A DNA stretch of 57,366 nucleotides from Candidatus Eisenbacteria bacterium (GTDB lineage Bacteria; Eisenbacteria; RBG-16-71-46), in assembly GCA_020847735.1 (NCBI GenBank), contig JADLBL010000027.1, positions 1 to 57,366 of the forward strand. Direction: 5' to 3'. Below, piece by piece: positions 1 to 8,518 of this stretch (its first letter is position 1; every line of letters starts with the position of its first letter). Made by a program: the position numbers and the translations under genes. The notes under the pieces were generated by a model, which searched no databases, was not told where the DNA came from, and saw nothing but the letters and a program-made list of their open reading frames with translations.

Positions 1-166
1 ATGAACCGTGAGCCGAGAGTGACGGATGCCCGTGAAGCGCAAGGAGCAGGGCTGGCCAGCGACGCAGTCGTGTCGGTGACACGTCGAGGAAGCTGGCCAG
101 CCCTGCGACGCAGCGATTCGCGGGCAGGCGGCACTTGCAGGCCATGGGCTCATGAACAGGTCGGGC
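1..166 (+). mobile_element. MITE-like palindromic element, copy 1 (cut by window edge)
   Basis: This is about 97% identical to the reverse complement of the element at 25,498-25,676. Its first ~14 bases lie outside the window. The right terminal repeat reads CATGAACAGGTCGGGC and is followed by TA, the dinucleotide that also flanks copy 2. Inside is a 14-bp inverted repeat (CAGGGCTGGCCAGC at 47-60 against its complement at 92-105) enclosing a smaller GTGTC/GACAC hairpin. There is no transposase. An open frame crosses the whole element, but nothing suggests it is expressed. The stop codon of the neighbouring acetyltransferase gene lies exactly at the edge (166-168), so insertion may have set that protein's C-terminus. 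Confidence 0.75.
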
Positions 167-1038
167 TAGGACGGGTGGACGAAGAAGACCGAGGCCCACG
201 CGAGCCGGTCGGCGAAACCGAGGCGATGGTACAGCGAGATCGCGGGCGCGTTGGTGTCGTTCACGAACAGGCATACGTCGCGCGTTCGTTCCTGCAGCCG
301 CACGCAAAGCTCCGCGAGCGCCCGGCGCGCGACCCCCTGGTTGCGCCACGGCGGCGCGGTCCAGACGCCCGAAACCTGCGCGGCTTCGGACGTCAGGGCG
401 CTGATGCTCGCGCGGAAGACGAGCCCGCGGTCGTCGCGCCACACGTACGTGTGGCCGTCGCGGCATTCCTCCTCCGTCCGGCGTGCGTAGGCGACCGGGT
501 CCTCCTCGCGCGGATCCTCGAGCAGCTCCTCGGCCCGCAGTTGCGCGCCGGATTCGTAGACCAGCGCGTAGTCCTCGCGCTGCGCCGGCCGCAGCTCGGG
601 CAGGCGGGGGATCACCGGCAACGCGCCCGGAGCGAGCGCCATGTAGATCTGGCGCCTTCGCAGGCGCGGCTCGAGCCCGCCTCCCGGGTAGGTCTCGAGC
701 AACCCCGCGACGGACGGTTGGGCGCCGATCACCTGGAAGCGGGGCGGTGTCCCAAGCGGCGACGCGATTTCGCCGAGCAAGCGCAGCGCTTCGCGGTCGT
801 CGCCGATGGGCAACACCGCGCCCGAGCTGCCGCCGAGGTAGAGCAGCGCGGTGAGCCGCCCGCGACGGCTTGCCGCCCAGCAGGTGTGTCCGGGGCGCGC
901 GAAAGCGTCGCGCAGCACGAGCGCGACCAGGTAGACGTTCGCGACCGGATCGCTGTCGAGGAAGGACAGCGCTTCGGGGGCGTCACGCGGCTGAAGCCGT
1001 CGGACCTGGATGGCCGATGTGTCGTCGGAAGGGGGCAT
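166..1038 (-). CDS. GNAT-family N-acetyltransferase with DUF4081-like N-terminal domain
   Basis: A 290-residue predicted cytosolic acyl-CoA-dependent acetyltransferase; the substrate is unknown. The C-terminal GNAT domain (about 145-290) shows motif A around residues 223-240 (VSGVWTAPPWRNQGVARRAL) and the usual late motif NAPAISLYHRLGF at 263-275. The first ~140 residues resemble the DUF4081 domain often fused ahead of GNAT. The start is ATG at 1038. A perfect hairpin (1039-1055) touches the start codon, and a TAGAGT box (1070-1075) lies ~31 nt upstream. The stop coincides with the edge of the MITE-like repeat. The gene is monocistronic, with nothing on the same strand close by except the upstream NnrS/XRE pair. 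Confidence 0.8.
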   Translation of the reverse strand: MPPSDDTSAIQVRRLQPRDAPEALSFLDSDPVANVYLVALVLRDAFARPGHTCWAASRRGRLTALLYLGGSSGAVLPIGDDREALRLLGEIASPLGTPPRFQVIGAQPSVAGLLETYPGGGLEPRLRRRQIYMALAPGALPVIPRLPELRPAQREDYALVYESGAQLRAEELLEDPREEDPVAYARRTEEECRDGHTYVWRDDRGLVFRASISALTSEAAQVSGVWTAPPWRNQGVARRALAELCVRLQERTRDVCLFVNDTNAPAISLYHRLGFADRLAWASVFFVHPS

Positions 1039-1055
1039 GGCGCGGGTCCCGCGCC
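1039..1055 (-). promoter_or_regulatory. GC hairpin directly abutting the GNAT start codon
   Basis: GGCGCGGG and CCCGCGCC pair almost without a loop immediately before the ATG. In mRNA this would cover the ribosome landing site, and no Shine-Dalgarno is visible. Its role as a translational brake is inference. Confidence 0.35.
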
Positions 1056-1119
1056 TTCGCGGGCACGCGACTCTACGACGCGGGCGCGGCCGCGGCCAGC
1101 GCCCGCGGCCGCCCGCCGC

Positions 1120-2376
1120 TCAGCGCTTCGGAGCGCCCGGCGGCGTCATCATGCGGCGCCGCGTCCGGCGAATGCGGGGCCAGGCGTGCGCGATCCACCA
1201 GACCCAGGCCACCACCCACGCACCCGCCGCGAGCGCGTCGCGCCGCAGCGCCGCGGGGGCGGCCCCGTCGGCGGCCAGGCGCAACACCAGCGCGACCGCG
1301 ACCGCGTGCAGGGCGACCGGGCCGAGCACCGCGCCCTCCTCGCGCATCTCGTGCCCGCCGTGCGACACCACCACGCGCGTGGCGATCGCGAGCGTGAGCA
1401 GGCCGTAGCCGCCGATGAACACGACATGCCACGCGGTGACCTCGTAAGCGGGCAGGGCCGCCGCGGCCACGAGGCCGAGGGCGACGCACCAGCCCGCGAC
1501 CCAGAGCGCCCACGAGAGCGCGACGCGCCGCCCCGGCGGACGCCACAGCTTCCAGGCGAGCATCGTGCTGACGAGCCCGGCGATCGCGCGGGACCAGGCG
1601 CCAAGGGCGGCGGCGCCGCGCGCCTCGCACACGAGCGCGAACACGAGCAACGCGCCGATCGCCAGGACGAAGACGCGACGCGGCAGCCGCTGGCCCGCGC
1701 GCGCGACGCCGACGATCGCGAGCGGATCCTTCATCATCGCGAACGTCGGCACGAGCAGGCCGCCGAGCCCGAGAACGAGCGCCGGCATCATGCCGCGGGA
1801 CACCATCCGCAGCGCGAACCGGGGCGCGGGCTCCACGAGCAGGCCGGTCGCGAACAGCGCCTGCGCCAGCCCGGCCAGCACGCCGAGCACGACGCCCAGG
1901 CCGACCAGCAGGAACTCCTCCGGAGGAGCGGCCCCGCCGAATCGCACCCGGCGCGCGAGTGCGACGAGGGAGAAGAGAAGCGTGAGGCCGAACGCGAGGC
2001 CCGCCGCGGCCACCAGCCCGGCCGCCTGAAGCCCGCCGAACCCGACCGCTCCGGCGGTCACGACCGCGAGCTCCCAGGGGCGGCACTTCTCGCCATGGGT
2101 GAAAGCGGGCAGCGCGGTGAACAGGAAGCCGGTCACGAAGCACAGCTCGAATCCCTGGATCATGAGGCCGGCGTGCATCGGTCCCGGCCACGGCGAGGGC
2201 ATGACCGCGGCCACGAGCCAGGGTGCGGCTCCGGCGATCGCGAACAGCGCCCCGAGCGGGAACAGCACGCGGTAGGGCTCGAGCGCCGGGCGGAGGTCCG
2301 GCGGCCGCGGCTTCACCGACTCGAGTGTCGGCGCGTCGATCGGGGCGATTCGGAGGGGGACGGCGGGACGGTTCAC
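1120..2376 (-). CDS. nnrS: NnrS family membrane protein
   Basis: 418 residues with about twelve hydrophobic segments, matching the NnrS family of haem- and copper-containing integral membrane proteins linked to nitric-oxide or nitrosative stress. The N-terminal signature YRVLFPLGALFAIAGAAPWL and the following HAGLMIQGFELCFVTGFLFT are typical. It starts at GTG (2374-2376) inside the stop of the upstream XRE regulator (GTGA overlap), so the two are translationally coupled. No nitrite or NO reductase genes are in the window, so the physiological partner is unknown. Confidence 0.85.
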   Translation of the reverse strand: MNRPAVPLRIAPIDAPTLESVKPRPPDLRPALEPYRVLFPLGALFAIAGAAPWLVAAVMPSPWPGPMHAGLMIQGFELCFVTGFLFTALPAFTHGEKCRPWELAVVTAGAVGFGGLQAAGLVAAAGLAFGLTLLFSLVALARRVRFGGAAPPEEFLLVGLGVVLGVLAGLAQALFATGLLVEPAPRFALRMVSRGMMPALVLGLGGLLVPTFAMMKDPLAIVGVARAGQRLPRRVFVLAIGALLVFALVCEARGAAALGAWSRAIAGLVSTMLAWKLWRPPGRRVALSWALWVAGWCVALGLVAAAALPAYEVTAWHVVFIGGYGLLTLAIATRVVVSHGGHEMREEGAVLGPVALHAVAVALVLRLAADGAAPAALRRDALAAGAWVVAWVWWIAHAWPRIRRTRRRMMTPPGAPKR

Positions 2377-3215
2377 GACCGGACGTCGGGCAGGAGCAGA
2401 TCAATGCGGCCGATGACGGCCGCGAGAATCTGCGAGGCGGATTCGAGACCCGCCCTGCGGAGCGTCTCGGGGATCGGTCCGCCCGCGAGAGTCACCCCGC
2501 GCGCGAGCTCCAGGCGGTCGTTCCAGTGCAGGACGTAGACGGCGCGAGGCGCCGGCTCGCCGACCGGCTCGCGCGTCACGATGGCCAGGTATCCGCCCGG
2601 CAACGACACGCTCGCGGCCTGGGGCTCTTCGAGCGGGAAGGCGAACGGCCGGCGCAGCCGTTCGAACCGCTCCCGCGCGAGGCCGGAGTCGTGGCCCCAC
2701 AGTCCCGGGTCGAGGCTCAGGGTGTTGATGATCATTTCGGGCAGCGGGCGAACGCCGTCGCCGGGGTCGCGCGGCGTCGCCAGCACCGGGATGCGCAGTC
2801 GGCTGCCGTCGCGGACGGTGGCGCCGGGGCCCGTTGCCGGGGGCGCCGACACGGATCGGGCCGCCGGCGGGGGAGAGCCGAACGGGTTTCGCAGCTGCTC
2901 CCAGGCCCGCAGCATCGCCTCGTGGTCCATGCGCCCGGTGCGCCCGCGGCTCTTCGCGCGGGCCCAGGCACGATAGGTCGCCTCGAAGGCGCCGTCTTCG
3001 AGCGCGTGCGCGATGCGCGCGGCGACGTCCTCGCTCGGCACCTTGCGGCCGCACTCGATGTTGAACAGGAACGAGGGCGCAAGGCCGCTCGTGGCCTCGC
3101 TCAGCCGCTTGAACGACCAGCCCAGCCCGAGTCGCCGCTGGCGGATCCTGCCGGCGACCGGGTCGTCCGGGCTCGCCCGCCGAGCGGGCTTCGGTCGGCT
3201 AGCCGTTTCCGTCAT
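2373..3215 (-). CDS. XRE-family transcriptional regulator
   Basis: 280 residues. The N-terminal lambda-repressor-type helix-turn-helix spans about residues 18-75 (IRQRRLGLGWSFKRLSEATSG... ending in the typical ECGRKVPS). The remaining ~190 residues match no sensor domain I recognise. It is the first gene of a two-gene unit with nnrS (4-nt overlap), so it may control nnrS and itself. A TAGGTT box (3222-3227) ends 6 nt before the ATG with no Shine-Dalgarno, which predicts a leaderless message. Confidence 0.8.
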   Translation of the reverse strand: MTETASRPKPARRASPDDPVAGRIRQRRLGLGWSFKRLSEATSGLAPSFLFNIECGRKVPSEDVAARIAHALEDGAFEATYRAWARAKSRGRTGRMDHEAMLRAWEQLRNPFGSPPPAARSVSAPPATGPGATVRDGSRLRIPVLATPRDPGDGVRPLPEMIINTLSLDPGLWGHDSGLARERFERLRRPFAFPLEEPQAASVSLPGGYLAIVTREPVGEPAPRAVYVLHWNDRLELARGVTLAGGPIPETLRRAGLESASQILAAVIGRIDLLLPDVRS

Positions 3216-3221
3216 GGCGGC

Positions 3222-3227
3222 AACCTA
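3222..3227 (-). promoter_or_regulatory. -10 box (TAGGTT) of the XRE gene, leaderless type
   Basis: TAGGTT with 6 nt to the ATG at 3215. Transcription starting 6-7 nt after the box would begin at the start codon itself. Confidence 0.5.
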
Positions 3228-3277
3228 CGCCATTCTCCATAGGGATGCCAGCCGGCGGAGTCATTCGCCCGCTGGAC

Positions 3278-4012
3278 TCAAGCCGGCCGGGAAGCCTCGA
3301 AGACCAGCGTCTCGAACGCACCCATGTCCTCGTCGCCGACCAGCCTCCCGTGGGACTCGATCCCTCGCAGCGCCTCGTGCTCCGAGACTCCGGGGCATGC
3401 GCGGCGGATTCGCGCGAAGCCCGCTTCCCCGAGCGTCATGGCCAGCAGGTCGCCGTCGTACAGGAACTGGTGACCCCAGCTCCGAAACAGATTGTTGATG
3501 ACCAGGGAGGGCCTGCACGGCTGCTGTCCGTCCAGGTAGCGGTCGGTGACCCAGCGCACGTAGCGCATCCCGCGCGGATCGTCCTGGTGGCCATACAGGT
3601 GCACGAACATTTCGAGGTCCGGCGTCGCGACGCGCAGCGTTCCGCCGGGCCGCAACACGCGCCGGCACTCCGAGAGCATGAACCGTCCCTCGGGCCAGCG
3701 GATGTGCTCGATCATGTGCTCGCTGAAGACGTAGTCGAACGACGCGTCCGCGAGCGGGAAGGGTTTCGTGACGTCGAGGTAGGCGACGCAGGCGGAGGCC
3801 GGCGCCAGATCGGTGTTGAGCCAGCCCTCGAGCAGCGCGGGCCCCGCCCCCAGGTGCAGCTTGCGCACCGGATGCGATCGAAGGTACGCGTCAATCAGCG
3901 ACTGGCGCGCTCGCAATTGGCTCAGGCGACGCGGTACCGACGTCAGGCTTCGCGCATCCCTGGCGAGCCCGACGATGGTCTGCGAACGCCGAAGAATCTG
4001 CCGGACGTTCAT
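3278..4012 (-). CDS. Class I SAM-dependent methyltransferase
   Basis: 244 residues from ATG 4012; an upstream start at 4087 is possible but only adds basic, low-complexity sequence. Methyltransf_11-like fold: motif I is KLHLGAGPALLEGWLNTDL, followed by the characteristic SFDYVFSEHMIEHI and CRRVLRPGGTLRVATPDL. This variant is common among sugar and cell-surface methyltransferases. The substrate is unknown. It lies just downstream of kynureninase on the same strand, with ~120 nt between them. Confidence 0.75.
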   Translation of the reverse strand: MNVRQILRRSQTIVGLARDARSLTSVPRRLSQLRARQSLIDAYLRSHPVRKLHLGAGPALLEGWLNTDLAPASACVAYLDVTKPFPLADASFDYVFSEHMIEHIRWPEGRFMLSECRRVLRPGGTLRVATPDLEMFVHLYGHQDDPRGMRYVRWVTDRYLDGQQPCRPSLVINNLFRSWGHQFLYDGDLLAMTLGEAGFARIRRACPGVSEHEALRGIESHGRLVGDEDMGAFETLVFEASRPA

Positions 4013-4133
4013 CTGGACCCCGGGGCGGCCGGCCGCGCATGGCGGGGGGAAGGCTCGCCGCGCGGCACCCATGAGCTTCGGCCGCACCGGCGCCCAGCGT
4101 CAATACCGGAAATGTCCCCAGGGCCGTCCGTCA

Positions 4134-5339
4134 CTACCCCCTCACGACCTCCGCGAGCCCCGCCAGGGCGGCTTCGAGCTGCGCGTCGGACAGGTACGGG
4201 GCGGGGCCCAGGCGCAGCGCCTCTCCCCGGGTGTCCGTCCAGACGCCGAGCCCTCGCAGGGCGGCCGAGAGCTCCGCCGCACGCGGTGAGCGCAGCGCGA
4301 GGAACCCGCCCATGCCGGCCGGCGGGGTGCCGCGATCGCGGGTCACCACCCCGGGGTCGAGATTCAGGTCGTCGAACCCGGCGGCCAGCAACCCGACCTG
4401 GTGGAGGCTCGTTTCACGCAGGAATGCCGGGCTCAGACCCTGCTCGTCCTGGAAGGCGAATGAGCGCGCGCCCCGGTAGTGGGAGACGGGATCGTACGTG
4501 GAGCCGGCCCAGCGCCCCGGCCCCGCGCCGTACGGAACCCCGGCGGCGGGCCGGGAGGCGAGCAGCGCGAACTCGCTGAACCAGCCGGTCAGGACCGGCC
4601 GCAGATGCTCGCGGGCCGGCGGCACGCGCAGGAAGCAGCAGCCCTCGCCGAGCTGGCAGTACTTGTAGCCGCCGCCGGTGACGAACGCGTCTCCGAGTCC
4701 GTCGGCGTCGAGGTCGCAGGGGACGACGTTGACCTGGTGGTAGGCGTCCACCAGCAGCTCGGCCCCTTCGCGCCGGCAGGCCGCGAGCAGGCGCGAAAGA
4801 TGCGGCACGATCTCGGCCGTCTCGAACAGCACCGACGAAACCAGCGCGGCGGCGGTGCGCGAATCCACCTCGCCCGCGAGCCGCTCGGCCAGCGTCGCGA
4901 CCGGGCGCGCGGGCAGCTTCACGACGTGCAGCCGCCCCGTTTCGCCGAGCCGGTCGAGCTGGCGGCGCAGCGTGTGGAACTCGCCGTCGGTCGTGACCAG
5001 CTTCGGCCGGGACTCGAGCGGCAGCGCCGACAGGAAGCGCGTCACCAGCTCGTGCGTGTTCTGGCCGAGGGCGATCTCCTCCGCGCCGGCGCCGAGCCGG
5101 CGCGCGAACCCGGCGCGCACCAGCGACGCCTGTGCGAACGCGCGCTCCCACTTCCCGTCCGCCTCGCGGGCGGCGTCGTCCCAGGCCTCGAGCTGCGCCT
5201 CGCGCGTGACGTCGGGCCACGCCTGATGCGAGTGCCCGGTGAGCAGCACCCGCTCGCCGACACGGAAGCGTCCGTAGTGAGCGGCCAGCGGATTCGGCGT
5301 GCGCCGCAGCGCCGCGAGCGTGATGGACGGAGGGCTCAC
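4134..5339 (-). CDS. kynU: Kynureninase-family PLP enzyme
   Basis: 401 residues; a fold-type I aminotransferase-like PLP enzyme that cleaves kynurenine to anthranilate and alanine. The PLP lysine is K226 in GGGYKYCQLGEG, and the cofactor aspartate is D198 in LVDAYHQ. I chose GTG at 5339 because it overlaps the tryptophan dioxygenase stop (GTGA), giving translational coupling; longer starts run back into the dioxygenase gene. Pairing with a tryptophan dioxygenase strongly supports the kynurenine pathway assignment. The formamidase needed between the two steps is not in the window. Confidence 0.85.
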   Translation of the reverse strand: MSPPSITLAALRRTPNPLAAHYGRFRVGERVLLTGHSHQAWPDVTREAQLEAWDDAAREADGKWERAFAQASLVRAGFARRLGAGAEEIALGQNTHELVTRFLSALPLESRPKLVTTDGEFHTLRRQLDRLGETGRLHVVKLPARPVATLAERLAGEVDSRTAAALVSSVLFETAEIVPHLSRLLAACRREGAELLVDAYHQVNVVPCDLDADGLGDAFVTGGGYKYCQLGEGCCFLRVPPAREHLRPVLTGWFSEFALLASRPAAGVPYGAGPGRWAGSTYDPVSHYRGARSFAFQDEQGLSPAFLRETSLHQVGLLAAGFDDLNLDPGVVTRDRGTPPAGMGGFLALRSPRAAELSAALRGLGVWTDTRGEALRLGPAPYLSDAQLEAALAGLAEVVRG

Positions 5340-6118
5340 AGCTGCGACCGGATCTCCCACAGGTCGGGGTACAGAGGTCGATGGAGCGTCGTCATCAGGT
5401 AGGCCGCGCCCGAGGAGCCGCCGGTTCCGGGCTTCGAGCCGATCGTGCGCTGCACCATCTTGACGTGCCGGTACCGCCACTCCTGCAGGCCCTCGTCGAG
5501 GTCCAGCATCCGCTCACAGAGGCCCGCGGTCGCGACGTCGCTCCGGTAGACCTGGACGAGGACGGCCTGGAGCTCCGGCGAGGGTTCGATGGGAGCGCGC
5601 ACGTCGCGGGCCAGCAGCCCGGGGGGAACGGCGTAGCCGCGGCCGGCGAGCATGCGCAGGAACGCGTCCCACAGCGTGGGGCGTTCGAGCCGCGCCTGCA
5701 GGCGGCGATGTGCGTCGCTGTCCCGCGGGTAGCGCTCGAGGGCGGCCGCCGTCTTGTGTCCAAGCGCGAATTCGAACTCGCGGAACTGGTACGACTGGAA
5801 CCCGCTGCCGGACTCGAGCCGTTCCCGGAACGACAGGAACTCAAGCGGCGTCATGGTCTCGAGCACGTCAATCTGCGCGACCGCGACCTTCAGGATGGTG
5901 AGGATGCGCCGCAGCGTTCCGAGGGCGCGCCCCTGGCCGGGCCGGCCGAACTCCGCGGCGAGGAAGTCGGCCTCGTGGAGCAGCTCCTTGAACCACAGCT
6001 CGTAGACCTGGTGAATGACGATGAACAGCATCTCGTCGTGCTGGGGGCCGTCGGAGAGCGGCTGCTGGAGCCTGAGAAGCTCGTCCACCTTGAGATAGCT
6101 GGTGTAGGTCGTCGCCAT
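5336..6118 (-). CDS. kynA: Tryptophan 2,3-dioxygenase
   Basis: 260 residues; a haem enzyme converting L-tryptophan to N-formylkynurenine. Diagnostic features are the N-terminal YLKVDELLRLQQP, the active-site helix HDEMLFIVIHQVYELWFKEL, SGSGFQSYQFREFE (substrate-contact arginine) and the haem-ligand His218 in EWRYRHVKMVQRTIGSKPGTGGSSG. It is full length for bacterial enzymes. A GAGGGA Shine-Dalgarno precedes the ATG, and a TAGATT box (6197-6202) lies 78 nt upstream, so unlike its neighbours this gene has a real leader. It is divergent from the MFS gene and coupled to kynU. Confidence 0.95.
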   Translation of the reverse strand: MATTYTSYLKVDELLRLQQPLSDGPQHDEMLFIVIHQVYELWFKELLHEADFLAAEFGRPGQGRALGTLRRILTILKVAVAQIDVLETMTPLEFLSFRERLESGSGFQSYQFREFEFALGHKTAAALERYPRDSDAHRRLQARLERPTLWDAFLRMLAGRGYAVPPGLLARDVRAPIEPSPELQAVLVQVYRSDVATAGLCERMLDLDEGLQEWRYRHVKMVQRTIGSKPGTGGSSGAAYLMTTLHRPLYPDLWEIRSQL

Positions 6119-6196
6119 GAAAGTGGTTCCCTCGTGTGCTCGGGAGGTCGCCGGCCGCCGGCCCGCGCGGGGCTCCGGAGACAGGCGTCGGCCGGG

Positions 6197-6202
6197 AATC
6201 TA
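6197..6202 (-). promoter_or_regulatory. Candidate -10 box (TAGATT) of kynA-kynU
   Basis: TAGATT in the 128-bp divergent kynA/MFS intergenic region. No convincing -35 was seen. Confidence 0.35.
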
Positions 6203-6232
6203 GCGGCTGATGCCGAAGCGCAGGAAGTCCAC

Positions 6233-6238
6233 TAGGCT
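6233..6238 (+). promoter_or_regulatory. -10 box (TAGGCT) of the MFS gene, leaderless type
   Basis: TAGGCT with 8 nt to the ATG at 6247 and no Shine-Dalgarno between. The context (GTCC-N2-TAGGCT) resembles the boxes before the ICMT and histidine-kinase genes. Confidence 0.55.
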
Positions 6239-6246
6239 GCCCGACC

Positions 6247-7479
6247 ATGGCGCCCGCCCGAGTCGAAAGCCCGCAGGCCGTCACGCCCGGCCGCATTCCG
6301 CCCAACGTCGTCGCGCTGGGCTGGACCTCGCTGCTGACCGACGTTTCGACCGAGATGCTGACGCCGATCCTCCCGCTGTTCGTCACCGTGACGCTCGGCG
6401 CGTCGGTCGTGAGCCTGGGTGTCATCGAAGGCGTCGCCGAGTGCGCCGCCTCGGTGTTGCGCCTGTCTTCGGGCTGGCTGTCGGACCGCATGGGAAGGCG
6501 CAAGCCATTCGCGGTCTTCGGCTACGCGCTCAGCGGCGCGGCCAAGACCTCGATGGCGCTCGCCTCGACCTGGGGCTTCGTGCTCGGCATGCGCTTCACC
6601 GACCGGCTCGGCAAGGCGCTGCGCACGCCCGCGCGCGATGCGCTGCTGGCGGACTCGGTCGCGCCCGCGGACCTCGGCCGCGCGTTCGGCCTGCATCGCG
6701 CCATGGACACGCTCGGCGCCGCGATCGGCCCGCTGCTCGGCTGGTGGCTGCTGTCGCACTGGCAACGGCTCGGGAGCGAAGGCTACCGGCGGATCTTCCT
6801 CGTCTCGGGGATTCCCGCGCTCCTTTCGGTCCTGGTGCTGGCGCTGATCGTGAAGGCCGCGCCGGCCGCGCCGCGCATCGCGCGCTCGGTGCGCCACCAG
6901 GCGGGCGCGCTCGGGCCGGCGTTCCGGCGCTTCCTGATCGTGGACGCGGTGTTCCAGCTCGGCAACAGCAGCAATGCGTTCGTCCTGCTGAGGACGCAGT
7001 CGGCCGGCTGGAGCGCCGGCCAGGTGTCGCTCGTCTACCTCGCCTACAACGTCGCCTTCGCGCTGCTCGCGCTCCCCTTCGGCCGCCTGTCGGACCGGGT
7101 CGGGCGCCGCCCGCTGCTGTGGGCCGCCTACGCGGCCTACGCGGCTTCCTACTCGATGCTCGCCCTGCACGCGACCCGGTGGGGCGTCGTCGCCGCCTTC
7201 CTGCTGCTCGCGCTGCACAGCGCGCTCATGGACGGGCAGGCGAAGAGCCTGATCGCGGATCTCGTGCCGCGCGACCTGCGCGCGACCGCCTACGGCGTCC
7301 ACGCCACGGTCGCGGGTCTCGCCCTGCTGCCCGCGAGCATCGTCGCCGGCGCGCTGTGGGAGGGAGCCGGCCCGGCGGTGACGTTCCTGCTCGGCGCCGC
7401 GCTCGCGGCGGTCGCCGCGCTGCTGCTGGCCGTGCTCCTGCCGGCGTCCCGCGAGTGGGGGGACCGGCATGCCGCCTGA
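6247..7479 (+). CDS. MFS transporter
   Basis: 410 residues with about twelve membrane segments. The MFS A-motif loop is SGWLSDRMGRRKPF (about 80-93) and is repeated in the second half as FGRLSDRVGRRPLLW. RFTDRLGKALRTPARDALLADS matches a group of drug/sugar-like facilitators near the tetracycline-resistance family. The substrate cannot be read from sequence; divergence from kynA makes an aromatic amino acid product possible but unproven. The 3' end overlaps thiL by 11 nt. Confidence 0.85.
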   Translation: MAPARVESPQAVTPGRIPPNVVALGWTSLLTDVSTEMLTPILPLFVTVTLGASVVSLGVIEGVAECAASVLRLSSGWLSDRMGRRKPFAVFGYALSGAAKTSMALASTWGFVLGMRFTDRLGKALRTPARDALLADSVAPADLGRAFGLHRAMDTLGAAIGPLLGWWLLSHWQRLGSEGYRRIFLVSGIPALLSVLVLALIVKAAPAAPRIARSVRHQAGALGPAFRRFLIVDAVFQLGNSSNAFVLLRTQSAGWSAGQVSLVYLAYNVAFALLALPFGRLSDRVGRRPLLWAAYAAYAASYSMLALHATRWGVVAAFLLLALHSALMDGQAKSLIADLVPRDLRATAYGVHATVAGLALLPASIVAGALWEGAGPAVTFLLGAALAAVAALLLAVLLPASREWGDRHAA

Positions 7480-8518
7480 GACGCCGGGCGAGTTCGAGCG
7501 CATTCGCGGGATCGTGGCCGCGCTTCCGCGCGGCGAGGGCGTCGTGCTCGGCCCCGGCGACGACGCGGCGGTGTTGCGACCGCACGTCGGCCGCGACCTC
7601 GTCGCGACGACGGACGCGTTCGTCGAGGGGCGGCACTGGGACCGCGGACTGCTCGACGTGCGGGCGATCGGCCGCCGGCTCGCGGTCGCGAACCTGAGCG
7701 ACCTCGCCGCGATGGCGGCGCAGCCGCGCTGGGCGCTCGTTTCGGTGGGTGCGCCCGGGCGCGCGGACGCCGGAGAGCTGCGCGAGATCGAGTCGGCGAT
7801 GGCGGAGACGCTGTGGCAGGACGGCGCGGCCGTCGTGGGCGGCAACCTGTCGGCGACGGACGGGCCCGCCTGGTTCAGCGTGACGCTGCTCGGCGAGGTG
7901 GAGCGCGACCGGTACTGGAGCCGCGCCGGCGCACACGCGGGCGACGTGCTGGCGGTGACCGGACACCCCGGCCGCGCCGCCGCGCTGCTCGCGCTGGCGG
8001 CGGCGACGAGCCCGCCATCGCCGCGGCATGCGCCGCTGGGTCTGCTCGAGGCGTTCGCCCACCCGCCGAGCCGGGTGCGCGCGGCCGCGGCGATGGCGAA
8101 GTCGGGGGGCGTGAACGCGGCGATCGATTTTTCGGACGGGCTCGCGGGCGACCTCGGACACCTGTGCTCCGCCAGCGGGGTCGGCGCGGTCGTGCTGGCG
8201 CGCAAGCTGCCGGACGACCCGCAGCTCGTGCAGGCGGCGCACGCGCTCTCGGCCCTGCCCGTCCCGGCCGGGAACGATGCGCCGGCGTCGCCCGGCGACT
8301 GGATCGAGCGCCTGCGCTTCTCGCCCGGGGACGACTACGAGCTGCTGCTGGCGATCGAGCCCGGGCGCTTCGACGCCTGCGCCGAGGCCGCGCGTGAAGC
8401 GGGCACGCCGCTCTTCCGGATCGGCCAGTTCACGGCGACGGCGGGGGCGCTGCTGCTGCAGCGCGAGGACGGTCGCGAGGAGCCGCTGCCCGGCCGGGGC
8501 TACGAGCACTACCGGTAG
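7469..8518 (+). CDS. thiL: Thiamine-monophosphate kinase
   Basis: 349 residues; ATP-dependent phosphorylation of thiamine monophosphate to thiamine diphosphate. AIR-synthase/ThiL fold: VVLGPGDDAAVL near the N-terminus, TTDAFVEGRHW, ANLSDLAAMAAQPRWALVS, VVGGNLS and the later AIDFSDGLAGDL and FSPGDDYELL. A GGGGGGA stretch inside the MFS gene provides the ribosome site and the start overlaps that gene, so expression is tied to it. The 3' end overlaps the convergent cupredoxin gene by 10 bp. Confidence 0.92.
   Translation: MPPETPGEFERIRGIVAALPRGEGVVLGPGDDAAVLRPHVGRDLVATTDAFVEGRHWDRGLLDVRAIGRRLAVANLSDLAAMAAQPRWALVSVGAPGRADAGELREIESAMAETLWQDGAAVVGGNLSATDGPAWFSVTLLGEVERDRYWSRAGAHAGDVLAVTGHPGRAAALLALAAATSPPSPRHAPLGLLEAFAHPPSRVRAAAAMAKSGGVNAAIDFSDGLAGDLGHLCSASGVGAVVLARKLPDDPQLVQAAHALSALPVPAGNDAPASPGDWIERLRFSPGDDYELLLAIEPGRFDACAEAAREAGTPLFRIGQFTATAGALLLQREDGREEPLPGRGYEHYR

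Noticed and set aside
1-2538. 845-codon plus-strand open frame from the window start, and similar giant frames at 15,070-17,925, 25,660-28,929 and 30,303-33,182
   Set aside because: Arg/Pro/Ala-rich translations opposite or out of frame with clearly recognised genes. They arise because stops are rare in such GC-rich DNA.
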